From positions 1 to 64,000 of the forward strand of contig CAXXJI010000006.1 in assembly GCA_963666035.2 (NCBI GenBank): a stretch of DNA of 64,000 nt, given 5' to 3'. The notes beneath the pieces were generated by a model. It was not told where the DNA came from, did not search any database, and saw only the letters and a list, made by a program, of their open reading frames with translations. Positions 44,464 through 53,134 of this stretch are shown here, in pieces. Made by a program: the position numbers and the translations under genes. The DNA comes from CALMFG01 sp963666035. Lineage in GTDB: Bacteria; Bacillota; Clostridia; Christensenellales; CALMFG01. Position 1 is the first letter of the stretch. Every line of letters starts with the position of its first letter.

Positions 44464-45750
44464 ATGGCACAGGCAGTAATCATGCCGCGGCAGGGACAGT
44501 CGGTTGAAAGCTGTATTTTGACCGAGATTGTAAAAAAAGAAGGCGAATCCGTCAGCGCAGGCGAGATATTGTTCTCTTGTGAGACGGATAAAGCCACGTT
44601 TGAAGTGGAAGCCGAAATTTCGGGGACTGTGCTGAAATGGCTGGCCGAAGAGGGTGACGATGTCCCGGTTTTGGATAATGTCTGCATTATCGGTGAAGCG
44701 GGTGAAGATATCACCGCCTTATTAACCGCAGAAGACAGCCCGAAAGCAAACGAGGATAAAACCGAACAGCAAGCGCCGCAGGAACAGCCTGTAGTACAAG
44801 CTGCACCGGCGGCATCGGCGCAGGCGGGAGAAGCTTTGAAAGTGTCTCCAAGAGCGAGAAACATGGCGGAAAACCAGAAGGTGGACCTTACCAAAACCAC
44901 ACCCACCGGTCCGGAAGGCCGGATCATTGCGCGCGATGTGGCGGCGGCAGCCGCCGCGGGCTATAAGACGAATGCGGCGATACAGGATAGTGAGTCTGAG
45001 AAGCGCGGTAGAGCAGCAGCAAACCAGGTACAGATCGTTCTGCCGACCGCTGGAGATGCTGAGTTTACCGATGAAAAACTGTCCAACGTCAGAAAAAAAA
45101 TTGCTGGCGCTATGCATGCCTCTCTGGCGGAAATGGCGCAATTAACGCTGAATGCATCCTTCGATGCGAGCGCGCTTTTAACGTTTAGGGAACAGGTGAA
45201 ACATAACGGCGAGGCGATGGGGCTTGGCAATATCACGCTCAATGATATGGTACTGTTTGCGGTGGCGAAAACACTGAAAAAGCATGCGGCATGCAACGCG
45301 CACTTTTTGGGCGATAAAATCCGCTACTTTCAGGCGGTGAATCTCGGGGTAGCGGTGGATACCGACCGCGGGCTTTTAGTGCCTACCATTTTTGATGCTG
45401 GCAGCTACTCGCTGAACGATCTTTCCGCAGTTGCCAAGCAGACGGTTGCGCAGGCAAAGACGGGGAATATTTCTCCCGACCTTTTGAAAGACGGGACGTT
45501 TACGGTGACCAACCTCGGAGCGCTTGGCGTCGAGAGCTTCACTCCGGTCATCAATCCTCCGCAGACCTGTATATTAGGGGTTTGTGCGATTACAGAAAAA
45601 GTAAAAATGGTTGGCGGCCAGATGACAGCTTATCCCAGCATGGGATTATCGCTGACCTTTGACCATCGGGCACTGGACGGCGCACCGGCGGCGCGATTCT
45701 TAAAAGACTTGGCGGACAGTCTTGAGAGCTTTTCGCTGTTGCTGATATAA
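44464..45750 (+). CDS. Dihydrolipoyl acyltransferase (E2) of a 2-oxoacid dehydrogenase complex
   Basis: This 428-residue protein has one lipoyl domain with attachment Lys43 (ETDKATFEVE), an alanine/glutamate/proline linker, a peripheral-subunit-binding domain (KVSPRARNMAENQ) and a second linker. The catalytic acyltransferase domain has FDHRALDGAPAARFL, with His and Asp. This is the usual E2 architecture. The acyl group (acetyl, from pyruvate or acetoin, or a longer one) cannot be decided. It depends on lipoate, and lplA at 4671 is the only lipoylation gene in the window. Confidence 0.9.
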   Translation: MAQAVIMPRQGQSVESCILTEIVKKEGESVSAGEILFSCETDKATFEVEAEISGTVLKWLAEEGDDVPVLDNVCIIGEAGEDITALLTAEDSPKANEDKTEQQAPQEQPVVQAAPAASAQAGEALKVSPRARNMAENQKVDLTKTTPTGPEGRIIARDVAAAAAAGYKTNAAIQDSESEKRGRAAANQVQIVLPTAGDAEFTDEKLSNVRKKIAGAMHASLAEMAQLTLNASFDASALLTFREQVKHNGEAMGLGNITLNDMVLFAVAKTLKKHAACNAHFLGDKIRYFQAVNLGVAVDTDRGLLVPTIFDAGSYSLNDLSAVAKQTVAQAKTGNISPDLLKDGTFTVTNLGALGVESFTPVINPPQTCILGVCAITEKVKMVGGQMTAYPSMGLSLTFDHRALDGAPAARFLKDLADSLESFSLLLI

Positions 45751-45761
45751 AGGAGAAAAAC

Positions 45762-47123
45762 ATGATATATGATTTGATTATATTGGGCGGCGGTCCGGCA
45801 GGATATCTTGCCGCTGAACGTGCAGGACACGCCGGCCTTAAGACGCTGGTGATAGAAAAAGAACACATGGGCGGAGTATGTCTGAACGAAGGATGCATCC
45901 CGACCAAAACCCTGCTGTATTCGGCTAAAATAGCGGACAGCGCGGCGCATGGCGAAAAGTACGGCGTAAAAGCCGAAGTGTCTCTCGACCACGCGGCAGT
46001 CATTAAGCGCAAGGATAAAGTAGTAAAGAATCTGACCGGCGGTGTGCGTGCGGCTGTTAAAGCGGCAGGAGCGGAGATGGTCAGTGGCTTTGGCACCATC
46101 ACGGGCAGAACGGCAGAGGGCTATCGTGTGGAAGCGGAGGGCAGTACCTATGAAGGAAAGCGTCTGCTGATCGCGACCGGCTCCAGTGCCATCATCCCGC
46201 CGATTCCGGGTGTGATTGAAGGCTATAAGAGCGGATTTGTGATGACCAGCACCGAAGCACTGGCATTGACCGAAGTGCCGAAAACATTAGTCGTTATTGG
46301 CGGCGGTGTGATTGGTCTGGAGATGGCAGGGTATTTTAACTCGGCCGGAGCGAAGGTCACTGTGGTTGAAATGCTGGATAAAATCGGCGGTATGATTGAC
46401 GACGAAATCGGAAAGAATCTGCAAAAGAATATGGAAAAGAAGGGTATCACGTTTAAGCTGGGTTGTCAGGTGACGCGCGTCGAAAACGGTTCGGTATTCT
46501 TTGAAGAAAACGGTAAAGAGGAATCGGCCGCGGGCGAAAAGGTGCTGCTTTCTATCGGCAGGCGGCCCAATACGGCGAATATCGGTCTTGAAAGTGTTGG
46601 CGTTGCCACGGAGCGCGGCGCGGTGCTGACCGACGAATATATGAAAACCAATCTGCCCGAAGTGTATGCCGCAGGCGACGTGAACGGCAAATCGATGCTG
46701 GCGCATACCGCCTACCGTGAAGCGGAGGTGGCGGTGAAAAATATGCTGGGCAAGCGGGACCGGATGCGTTATACGGCGGTGCCCTCGGTGATCTACACTA
46801 ATCCGGAAGTGGCCGGAGTCGGCGTGACCGAAGCGGCGGCAAAGGAAAAGGGACTGGATGTGATCGTAAAAAGTATACCGATGAATTATTCCGGTCGGTA
46901 TATGGCGGAAAACGAAGGCGGCGATGGCTTTATTAAAATCATCGTGGACAATGAGTGGCAAAAACTGATCGGCGTTCATATGGTGGCCAATTATGCATCC
47001 GAGATCATATATGGTGCTGGGATGATGGTGGAAAAAGAGCTGACGATTGATGAGATCAAATCCCTGATTTTCCCGCACCCCACGGTCAGCGAGATTATTC
47101 GAGAAGCAATTTTTCAGATTTAG
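45762..47123 (+). CDS. lpdA: Dihydrolipoyl dehydrogenase (E3)
   Basis: This 453-residue FAD enzyme has the FAD loop GGGPAGYLAAERAGHAG, redox-active Cys40 and Cys45 in GGVCLNEGCIPTK, the NAD loop VIGGGVIGLEMAGYF and the second FAD motif VYAAGDVNGKSML. The active-site histidine region is FPHPTVSEIIREA at the C-terminus. It reoxidises the dihydrolipoyl arm of the E2 encoded 11 bases upstream and produces NADH. Confidence 0.92.
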   Translation: MIYDLIILGGGPAGYLAAERAGHAGLKTLVIEKEHMGGVCLNEGCIPTKTLLYSAKIADSAAHGEKYGVKAEVSLDHAAVIKRKDKVVKNLTGGVRAAVKAAGAEMVSGFGTITGRTAEGYRVEAEGSTYEGKRLLIATGSSAIIPPIPGVIEGYKSGFVMTSTEALALTEVPKTLVVIGGGVIGLEMAGYFNSAGAKVTVVEMLDKIGGMIDDEIGKNLQKNMEKKGITFKLGCQVTRVENGSVFFEENGKEESAAGEKVLLSIGRRPNTANIGLESVGVATERGAVLTDEYMKTNLPEVYAAGDVNGKSMLAHTAYREAEVAVKNMLGKRDRMRYTAVPSVIYTNPEVAGVGVTEAAAKEKGLDVIVKSIPMNYSGRYMAENEGGDGFIKIIVDNEWQKLIGVHMVANYASEIIYGAGMMVEKELTIDEIKSLIFPHPTVSEIIREAIFQI

Positions 47124-47165
47124 TTTTTTAAAAATGCTAATTAAAGATTTATTAGGAGATATAAA

Positions 47166-49640
47166 ATGACAAAAGTATTAGTGGTGGATCCAAGTGAGAA
47201 AAGAAAATCGGGTGTTTTGAAATTTAAAGATATTCCCATCAACACCTACCAAAAGTCGGTCAAAGACGAAAAAGACAATTTTACAAAGGATGAATTTTTG
47301 CGTATCTATCGCGATATGACCATCATTCGCGAATTTGAAAGTATGCTGAACGCCATCAAGGTGGCAGGACAGTATGAGGGTGTGGAATATAACCATCCCG
47401 GTCCGGCGCATCTTGGCATCGGACAGGAAGCGGCCTATGTCGGTCAGGCGTTTGATCTTTCTATCGAAGATTTCACGTTCGGCTCCCATCGTTCGCATGG
47501 TGAGATATTGGCCAAGGGATTGTCGGCCATCGATAAGCTTTCGGAAGATGAGCTTGAAAAAATCCTAAGCGAGTTCTGGGACGGCGAAACCTATGACGTG
47601 GTGAAAAAGCACACAAAGGCCACCGACAAAAAAGAGATCGCAAAAGAATTTCTGCTGTACGGCACGCTGGCCGAAATTTGGGCCAGAAAAACCGGATTCA
47701 ACCGCGGGCTGGGCGGCTCGATGCATGCCTTCTTCACGCCTTTTGGCATTTACCCCAACAACGCGATTGTGGGCGGCTCAGGTGATATTGCGGTGGGCGG
47801 TGCGCTGTTTAAAAAATGCAACCAGAAAGACGGCATCGTGATCTGTAATATCGGTGACGGTTCACTGGGCTGCGGTCCGGTGTTTGAAGGGATGAACCTT
47901 TCGGCGATGGGTCAGTTTAAAACCCTATGGGAAGAAGGCTATAACGGCGGATTGCCTTTGGTCTTCAATATATTTAATAATCATTACGGCATGGGCGGAC
48001 AGACCAGCGGCGAGACGATGGCGTATGAATTTGCGGCGCGTTTGGGTGCGGGCATCAGCCCCACACAGATGCATGCCGAACGCGTGGATGGATACAACCC
48101 GCTGGCGGTGATTGACGCTTACAGAAGAAAGAGAAAAATACTCGAAGACGGTGACGGCCCGGTTCTGTTGGATGTAGTGACATACCGCTACAGCGGACAC
48201 AGCCCTTCGGACGCTTCAACTTACCGTACAAAAGAAGAGATTGCGATGTGGGAAGAAAATGATTCGATCGCGGCCTTTAGGAAACAATTGCTGGATGCAA
48301 AAGTGGCGACTGAAAAAGAGCTTGCCGCGATTGAAGCCGGAACCAAAGCGGATATCATGCAGGCGGTGCTTTTGGCTAAGGACGAAACCATTTCTCCGCG
48401 CATGGATTTAAACGCTAATCCGAATGCGATTGCAGATTTGATGTTTTCAAACCAGCATGTGCCTTCGATGGATACAAAACGCACACCCGTGACATTGATG
48501 CCTAAGGAAGAAAATCCGCGGGTACAGCAGCTTGCTAAGAAAATTCGTTTTGCGTTTGATGAGAACGGCAAACCGGTCAGCAAAAACAAATCCTATCAAT
48601 TTCGTGATGGTGTTTTTGAAGCGATGATTGATAAATTCTATGAAGACCCGACCATGATTGCATACGGCGAGGATTGCCGCGATTGGGGCGGCGCGTTTGC
48701 CGTCTACCGTGGGCTGACCGAAAGCCTGCCTTACCATCGGTTCTTTAATGCACCGATATCCGAAGGCGCGATTGTCGGTTCGGGTGTGGGTTATGCCATG
48801 ACCGGCGGACGTGCTGTGGTGGAATTGATGTATATCGATTTTCTGGGCAGAGCGGGCGACGAAGTATTTAATCAGATGAGTAAATGGCAGAGTATGAGCG
48901 CAGGCATTATCAAGATGCCGCTGATCTTGCGTATGTCCATCGGTTCAAAATACGGGGCTCAGCATTCTCAGGACTGGTCGGCGCTTTGCACCCATATTCC
49001 GGGCTTAAAAGTGGTGTTCCCAGCAACGCCGTATGACGCCAAAGGCTTGATGGCCGCGGCTTTGAACGGCACCGATCCGGTGATCTTCCTGGAGAGCCAG
49101 CGCATCTATGATGTGGCGGAACAGTTCCATGAGGGCGGCGTACCCGCAGAATCCTATGAAATTGAAATCGGTGAACCGGATATCAAACGGGTGGGCGGCG
49201 ATGTGACTATACTCTCTATCGGCGCAACACTGTATAACGCGATTAAAGCGGCCGATGAACTAAAAGAAAAATACAATGTGGAAGCAGAAGTGATTGATGC
49301 CAGAAGCTTGGTGCCATTCAACTATGAAAAAGTCATCGAATCGGTCAAGAAAACCGGACGCATCATTGTAACCGGCGACGCTTGTGCCAGAGGTAGCCAT
49401 ATGAGCGATCTGGCGCAAAATATTTCCGAACTGGCGTTTGATTATCTGGATGCACCACCGGTGGTGGTGGGCGCAAAGAACTGGATTACACCGGCCCATG
49501 AGCTGGAAGACGCTTTCTTCCCGCAGCCGCACTGGATGATTGACGCGATTCATGAAAAAATTCTGCCGTTGCCGGGGCATACCTGCAAGGCGAATTATAC
49601 CACATTGGAACAGTTGCGTAATGCAAAACGCGGTGTGTAA
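47166..49640 (+). CDS. Fused E1 alpha-beta 2-oxoacid dehydrogenase
   Basis: This single 824-residue chain holds both E1 subunits, which are usually separate genes. Residues 40-400 are the alpha part, with the thiamine-diphosphate motif GDGSLGCGPVFEGMN ending at FNIFNNHYG. Residues 470-824 are the beta part (YGEDCRDWGGAFAVYRG, VELMYIDFLGRAGDEV, FLESQRIYD). The phosphorylation-loop region reads YRYSGHSPSDASTYR. An insert near residues 115-160 (DGETYDVVKKHTKATDK) is unusual. It decarboxylates a 2-oxoacid or acetoin-like compound and passes the acyl group to E2. The substrate is unknown. Confidence 0.88.
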   Translation: MTKVLVVDPSEKRKSGVLKFKDIPINTYQKSVKDEKDNFTKDEFLRIYRDMTIIREFESMLNAIKVAGQYEGVEYNHPGPAHLGIGQEAAYVGQAFDLSIEDFTFGSHRSHGEILAKGLSAIDKLSEDELEKILSEFWDGETYDVVKKHTKATDKKEIAKEFLLYGTLAEIWARKTGFNRGLGGSMHAFFTPFGIYPNNAIVGGSGDIAVGGALFKKCNQKDGIVICNIGDGSLGCGPVFEGMNLSAMGQFKTLWEEGYNGGLPLVFNIFNNHYGMGGQTSGETMAYEFAARLGAGISPTQMHAERVDGYNPLAVIDAYRRKRKILEDGDGPVLLDVVTYRYSGHSPSDASTYRTKEEIAMWEENDSIAAFRKQLLDAKVATEKELAAIEAGTKADIMQAVLLAKDETISPRMDLNANPNAIADLMFSNQHVPSMDTKRTPVTLMPKEENPRVQQLAKKIRFAFDENGKPVSKNKSYQFRDGVFEAMIDKFYEDPTMIAYGEDCRDWGGAFAVYRGLTESLPYHRFFNAPISEGAIVGSGVGYAMTGGRAVVELMYIDFLGRAGDEVFNQMSKWQSMSAGIIKMPLILRMSIGSKYGAQHSQDWSALCTHIPGLKVVFPATPYDAKGLMAAALNGTDPVIFLESQRIYDVAEQFHEGGVPAESYEIEIGEPDIKRVGGDVTILSIGATLYNAIKAADELKEKYNVEAEVIDARSLVPFNYEKVIESVKKTGRIIVTGDACARGSHMSDLAQNISELAFDYLDAPPVVVGAKNWITPAHELEDAFFPQPHWMIDAIHEKILPLPGHTCKANYTTLEQLRNAKRGV

Positions 49641-49671
49641 TGCACCGCCGAAAAGAACAGGAGGAGATAAA

Positions 49672-50937
49672 ATGAAAACAACAGCAGTTAGGTTATATGG
49701 CAAAGATGATCTGCGCTTGGAAACTTTTGAGCTGCCCCCGATAAAAGACGATGAAATATTAGCTAAGGTGATATCGGACAGTATCTGTATGTCATCCTAT
49801 AAAGCGACCAAGCAGGGTGCGGACCACAAGCGTGTACCGGATAACGTTGCCGAAAGCCCGGTGATGATTGGGCACGAATTCTGTGGGCAGATCATTGAAG
49901 TCGGTAAAAAGTGGCAGGACAAGTTTAAAGTCGGCAAGCATTTCTCAATACAGCCTGCGTTCAATTATAAAGGGTCGCTGGATGCGCCCGGCTATTCCTA
50001 CCCCTATATCGGTGGGGACGCCACATATGTGGTGATACCCAACGAAGCGATGGAGATGGATTGCCTGTTGGAATACAATTCCGACGTTTACTTTTATGGT
50101 TCACTTTCCGAGCCGGTCAGCTGCATCGTCGGGGCGTTTCATGCGTCGTACCATACCACCCAAGGGTCGTATGTGCATGAGATGGGAATCAAAGAAGGCG
50201 GTAAGATGGCGATTTTGGCAGGTGTCGGCCCGATGGGGCTTGGTGCGATCGACTATGCCATCAACAATGAACGTCGCCCTGCACTTTTGGTGGTGACCGA
50301 TATTGACGATGCCAGACTGGAACGCGCGTCCAAAATCTATACGGTGGAAAAAGCGAAAGAAAATGGCGTGGACCTGCGCTATTTTAATACAAAGGATCCG
50401 GCATCCGAAGCTGAGCTTTTAAAGCTCACTGGAGGAGAAGGGTTTGATGATATCTTTGTGATGGCCCCGGTCAAGCCGGTGGTGGAGCAGGCCGACAGGC
50501 TTTTGGGTCACGATGGTTGCCTTAATTTCTTTGCAGGGCCCACCAATACTGAGTTCTCAGCCAGCTTTAACTTTTATAATGTACATTATAACGCCACGCA
50601 TATTGTGGGTACATCCGGCGGGAATAATGATGACATGCGTGAATCCATTGTACTGATGTCGGGCGGCGTGGTGACACCCGCGGCGATGATTACGCATGTG
50701 GGCGGACTGAACGCGGTCATTGAAACGACCAAAAACCTGCCGAATATTCCGGGCGGGAAAAAGTTGATCTATACCCATGTGGATATGCCCTTAACGGCGA
50801 TTGATGACTTTGAGGAAAAGGGCAAAGAAGACCCGTTCTTTAAGGCTTTGGCAGATATTGTTGCGAAAAACGGCGGATTCTGGTGCGGCGAAGCTGAGCA
50901 ATATGTCCTGAATAACGCCAAGAAGATTGACGAATAG
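49672..50937 (+). CDS. L-sorbose-1-phosphate reductase-like zinc dehydrogenase
   Basis: ATG 49672, after AGGAGG, is the start, giving 421 residues; the frame is open further back into the E1 gene. The opening TTAVRLYGKDDLRLETFELP and the segments IIGHEF-like MIGHEFCGQII and FFAGPTNTEFSA recall SorE. Catalytic zinc ligands are Cys39, His68 and Glu69, and the four structural cysteines of many MDRs are absent. SorE reduces L-sorbose 1-phosphate to sorbitol 6-phosphate. The next gene encodes the dehydrogenase for the product, which supports the assignment. Confidence 0.75.
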   Translation: MKTTAVRLYGKDDLRLETFELPPIKDDEILAKVISDSICMSSYKATKQGADHKRVPDNVAESPVMIGHEFCGQIIEVGKKWQDKFKVGKHFSIQPAFNYKGSLDAPGYSYPYIGGDATYVVIPNEAMEMDCLLEYNSDVYFYGSLSEPVSCIVGAFHASYHTTQGSYVHEMGIKEGGKMAILAGVGPMGLGAIDYAINNERRPALLVVTDIDDARLERASKIYTVEKAKENGVDLRYFNTKDPASEAELLKLTGGEGFDDIFVMAPVKPVVEQADRLLGHDGCLNFFAGPTNTEFSASFNFYNVHYNATHIVGTSGGNNDDMRESIVLMSGGVVTPAAMITHVGGLNAVIETTKNLPNIPGGKKLIYTHVDMPLTAIDDFEEKGKEDPFFKALADIVAKNGGFWCGEAEQYVLNNAKKIDE

Positions 50938-50948
50938 GGGAGTTTTGT

Positions 50949-51728
50949 ATGAGTGAACAAAGAATGAAAGATAAAGTGGTGGTAATCACCGGCGCTGCAC
51001 AGGGGCTGGGACGCGCGCTGGCTGTGCGCCTGGCAAAAGAGGGGGCTAAGGTGGCTATTGGCGACATGAATATAGAGGGTGCTGCAGAAACGGCTAACCT
51101 CTGTGCGGACGCGTTTGCGCAAACGCTGGATGTCACCGATTACGGATCCTGCGAAGCGCTGATGAAAGCAGCCAACGAAAAATATGGTAAAATCGATATT
51201 GTGGTCAGCAATGCGGCAATTTTGATATCAGGAGCGATTGAGGAATTTGATTCAGCGCGCTGGAAAAAGGTGATCGATGTGAATCTTTGTGGTTTTTTCA
51301 ATACCGCCAAGGCCGCTGTGCCCTACTTAAAAGCCAATGATGCGGGCGTGATTATCCAAATCAACTCGAAATCTGGCAAAAAGGGTTCATACAAAAACAG
51401 TGCCTACGCCGCGTCCAAGTTCGGCGGCATCGGGTTGGTGCAGAGTCTGGCTTTGGAACTGGCCGAAGACAATATTCGCGTCAACGCAATTTGCCCGGGC
51501 AATCTTCTGAATTCGCCGCTCTGGACGGACAGCCTATTCAAGCAGTATGCTAAGAATCAGGGCATCACCGAAGCGGAAGTCCGCCAGAAATATATTGACC
51601 AGGTGCCGCTGAAACGTTCATGCGAATACGTGGACATCGAGAACGCATTGCTCTTTTTGGCCAGTGATGAGGCATCTTATATGACCGGCCAGGCGATCAA
51701 CGTGACCGGTGGACAGCAAATGAATTAA
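50949..51728 (+). CDS. Short-chain dehydrogenase, sorbitol-6-phosphate 2-dehydrogenase-like
   Basis: This 259-residue SDR has the cofactor loop GAAQGLGRALAV, the SNAAIL motif, and catalytic Ser/Tyr/Lys in INSKSGKKGSYKNSAYAASK. The substrate loop ICPGNLLNSPLWTDSLF resembles SrlD/SorD. It would oxidise sorbitol 6-phosphate to fructose 6-phosphate. With the SorE-like enzyme 11 bases upstream it reconstructs the two-step sorbose-1-phosphate to fructose-6-phosphate route. No sorbose PTS is present here, so the phosphorylated input must arise otherwise. Confidence 0.8.
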   Translation: MSEQRMKDKVVVITGAAQGLGRALAVRLAKEGAKVAIGDMNIEGAAETANLCADAFAQTLDVTDYGSCEALMKAANEKYGKIDIVVSNAAILISGAIEEFDSARWKKVIDVNLCGFFNTAKAAVPYLKANDAGVIIQINSKSGKKGSYKNSAYAASKFGGIGLVQSLALELAEDNIRVNAICPGNLLNSPLWTDSLFKQYAKNQGITEAEVRQKYIDQVPLKRSCEYVDIENALLFLASDEASYMTGQAINVTGGQQMN

Positions 51729-51738
51729 CGGAGCGTTT

Positions 51739-53016
51739 ATGGGAAATCAAAGTTTTGCCGAATTAGCACAAAAATTGAACAGCCGTGATTCATCCGACCG
51801 ACTCGCTGCACTTAAGGAAGTCAAGGTTCCGGTGCGGGAAAAGTTTTCGGGTATCACCAACAATCATGTGCATTCAGGGTATTCTTTTTCGCCCTATATG
51901 CCGGCGCGAATCGTGCTGGAAGCGTATCGGAATGACCTGGATGTAGTAGGCATTATGGATCATGATGCGATCGGCGGCGCGGAAGAATTTATCAAAGCCG
52001 GAAAAGAATTTGGCATTGCCACCACCGTCGGGTTTGAGGTACGTACCGATTGGTCGGATACGCCTTTTAAGGACCGGCGGCTGAATAATCCGGACCAAAT
52101 TGGCTGCGCTTATATGTGTGTACACGGCATACCGCATCAGAAAATTGCCGATACGGCAGCGTTTTTAAACAACATCGTCACCGCCAGAAACGTGCGAAAC
52201 CGCGCGATGGTGGCGAAAATAAACGCACTGGTGCCGGATACACCGATATCGTTCGATAAAGATGTGGTGCCGCTCTCATTGCTGGAAGCAGGGGGCAGCA
52301 TCACCGAACGACATATCCTGTTTGCATTGTCAAACAAGATGATAGAGAAACAAGGCAAGGGAGAAACACTGATAAAATATTTGTCCGATGTGCTGCGTGT
52401 TTCTCTTTCTGCTGGACAGCAAAATACACTGCTGGATACGACATACGAGTATTATGCCTATGACGTATTAAACATCCTAAAAAGTGCGTTTGTTGCCAAG
52501 ATATTTATCCCAGCTGAACCACCCGAAACACCGTCTATCAAAGACTTAATCGCTTTTTGCAACAGCATCGGCGCCATTGCGGCGTATGCTTATTTGGGCG
52601 ATGTGACCGAATCGCCGACCGGAGACAAAAAAGCGCAGGTGTTTGAGGACGCCTATCTGGATGAACTGTTCGCCTATCTTGAGACGCTGGGTGTGCCCGC
52701 GGTGGCCTATATGCCCTCTCGCAACACGGCGGCGCAGATGGCGCGCGTGATGACGCTTTGCGAAAAACATGGCCTGTTTCAGATCAGCGGCGAGGATATC
52801 AACCAACCGCGCCAATCGTTTATCTGCAAGCAGTTAAAAGAACCGGCATTTTTGCATTTGGTAGAATCCGCATGGGCTTTGGTGGGGCATGAGAAGAAGG
52901 CTTCAATGGATATTCAGGACGGAATGTTTGCCAATCAGCAAAAAAAAGTGCCGCTGGATGAAAGAATCAAGATATATGCGGCATTCGGACGCGAAGGCAG
53001 CGAGCAGAATGAATAG
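51739..53016 (+). CDS. PHP-domain protein
   Basis: This 425-residue protein has an N-terminal PHP metal site: NNHVHSGYSFSPY (His pair), GIMDHDAIGG (Asp, His) and a later GFEVRTDW glutamate. The C-terminal half is alpha-rich and not recognised. PHP enzymes hydrolyse phosphoesters such as histidinol phosphate or nucleotides. It ends the operon, ten bases after the SDR. It may remove phosphate from a pathway intermediate, but there is no direct evidence. Confidence 0.75.
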   Translation: MGNQSFAELAQKLNSRDSSDRLAALKEVKVPVREKFSGITNNHVHSGYSFSPYMPARIVLEAYRNDLDVVGIMDHDAIGGAEEFIKAGKEFGIATTVGFEVRTDWSDTPFKDRRLNNPDQIGCAYMCVHGIPHQKIADTAAFLNNIVTARNVRNRAMVAKINALVPDTPISFDKDVVPLSLLEAGGSITERHILFALSNKMIEKQGKGETLIKYLSDVLRVSLSAGQQNTLLDTTYEYYAYDVLNILKSAFVAKIFIPAEPPETPSIKDLIAFCNSIGAIAAYAYLGDVTESPTGDKKAQVFEDAYLDELFAYLETLGVPAVAYMPSRNTAAQMARVMTLCEKHGLFQISGEDINQPRQSFICKQLKEPAFLHLVESAWALVGHEKKASMDIQDGMFANQQKKVPLDERIKIYAAFGREGSEQNE

Positions 53017-53050
53017 AGTTTAGGTTTTATAGAGGGATCAATTTCTTATG

Positions 53051-53087
53051 GGTGCATTTCACAAGTTAAAAGAGGAATGCACCTTTT
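53051..53087 (+). terminator. Terminator of the dehydrogenase-complex operon
   Basis: GGTGCATT (53051-53058) pairs with AATGCACC (53076-53083), followed by TTTT. The convergent response regulator ends 48 bases beyond. Confidence 0.7.
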
Positions 53088-53134
53088 CTATATAAAAAAT
53101 CATCATTATACTCGTAGCACAGTTACTAAATTAT

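Noticed and set aside
49540..49671. Upstream start for the SorE-like dehydrogenase
   Set aside because: This part overlaps the conserved end of the E1 gene. AGGAGG and ATG 49672 fit the family start.
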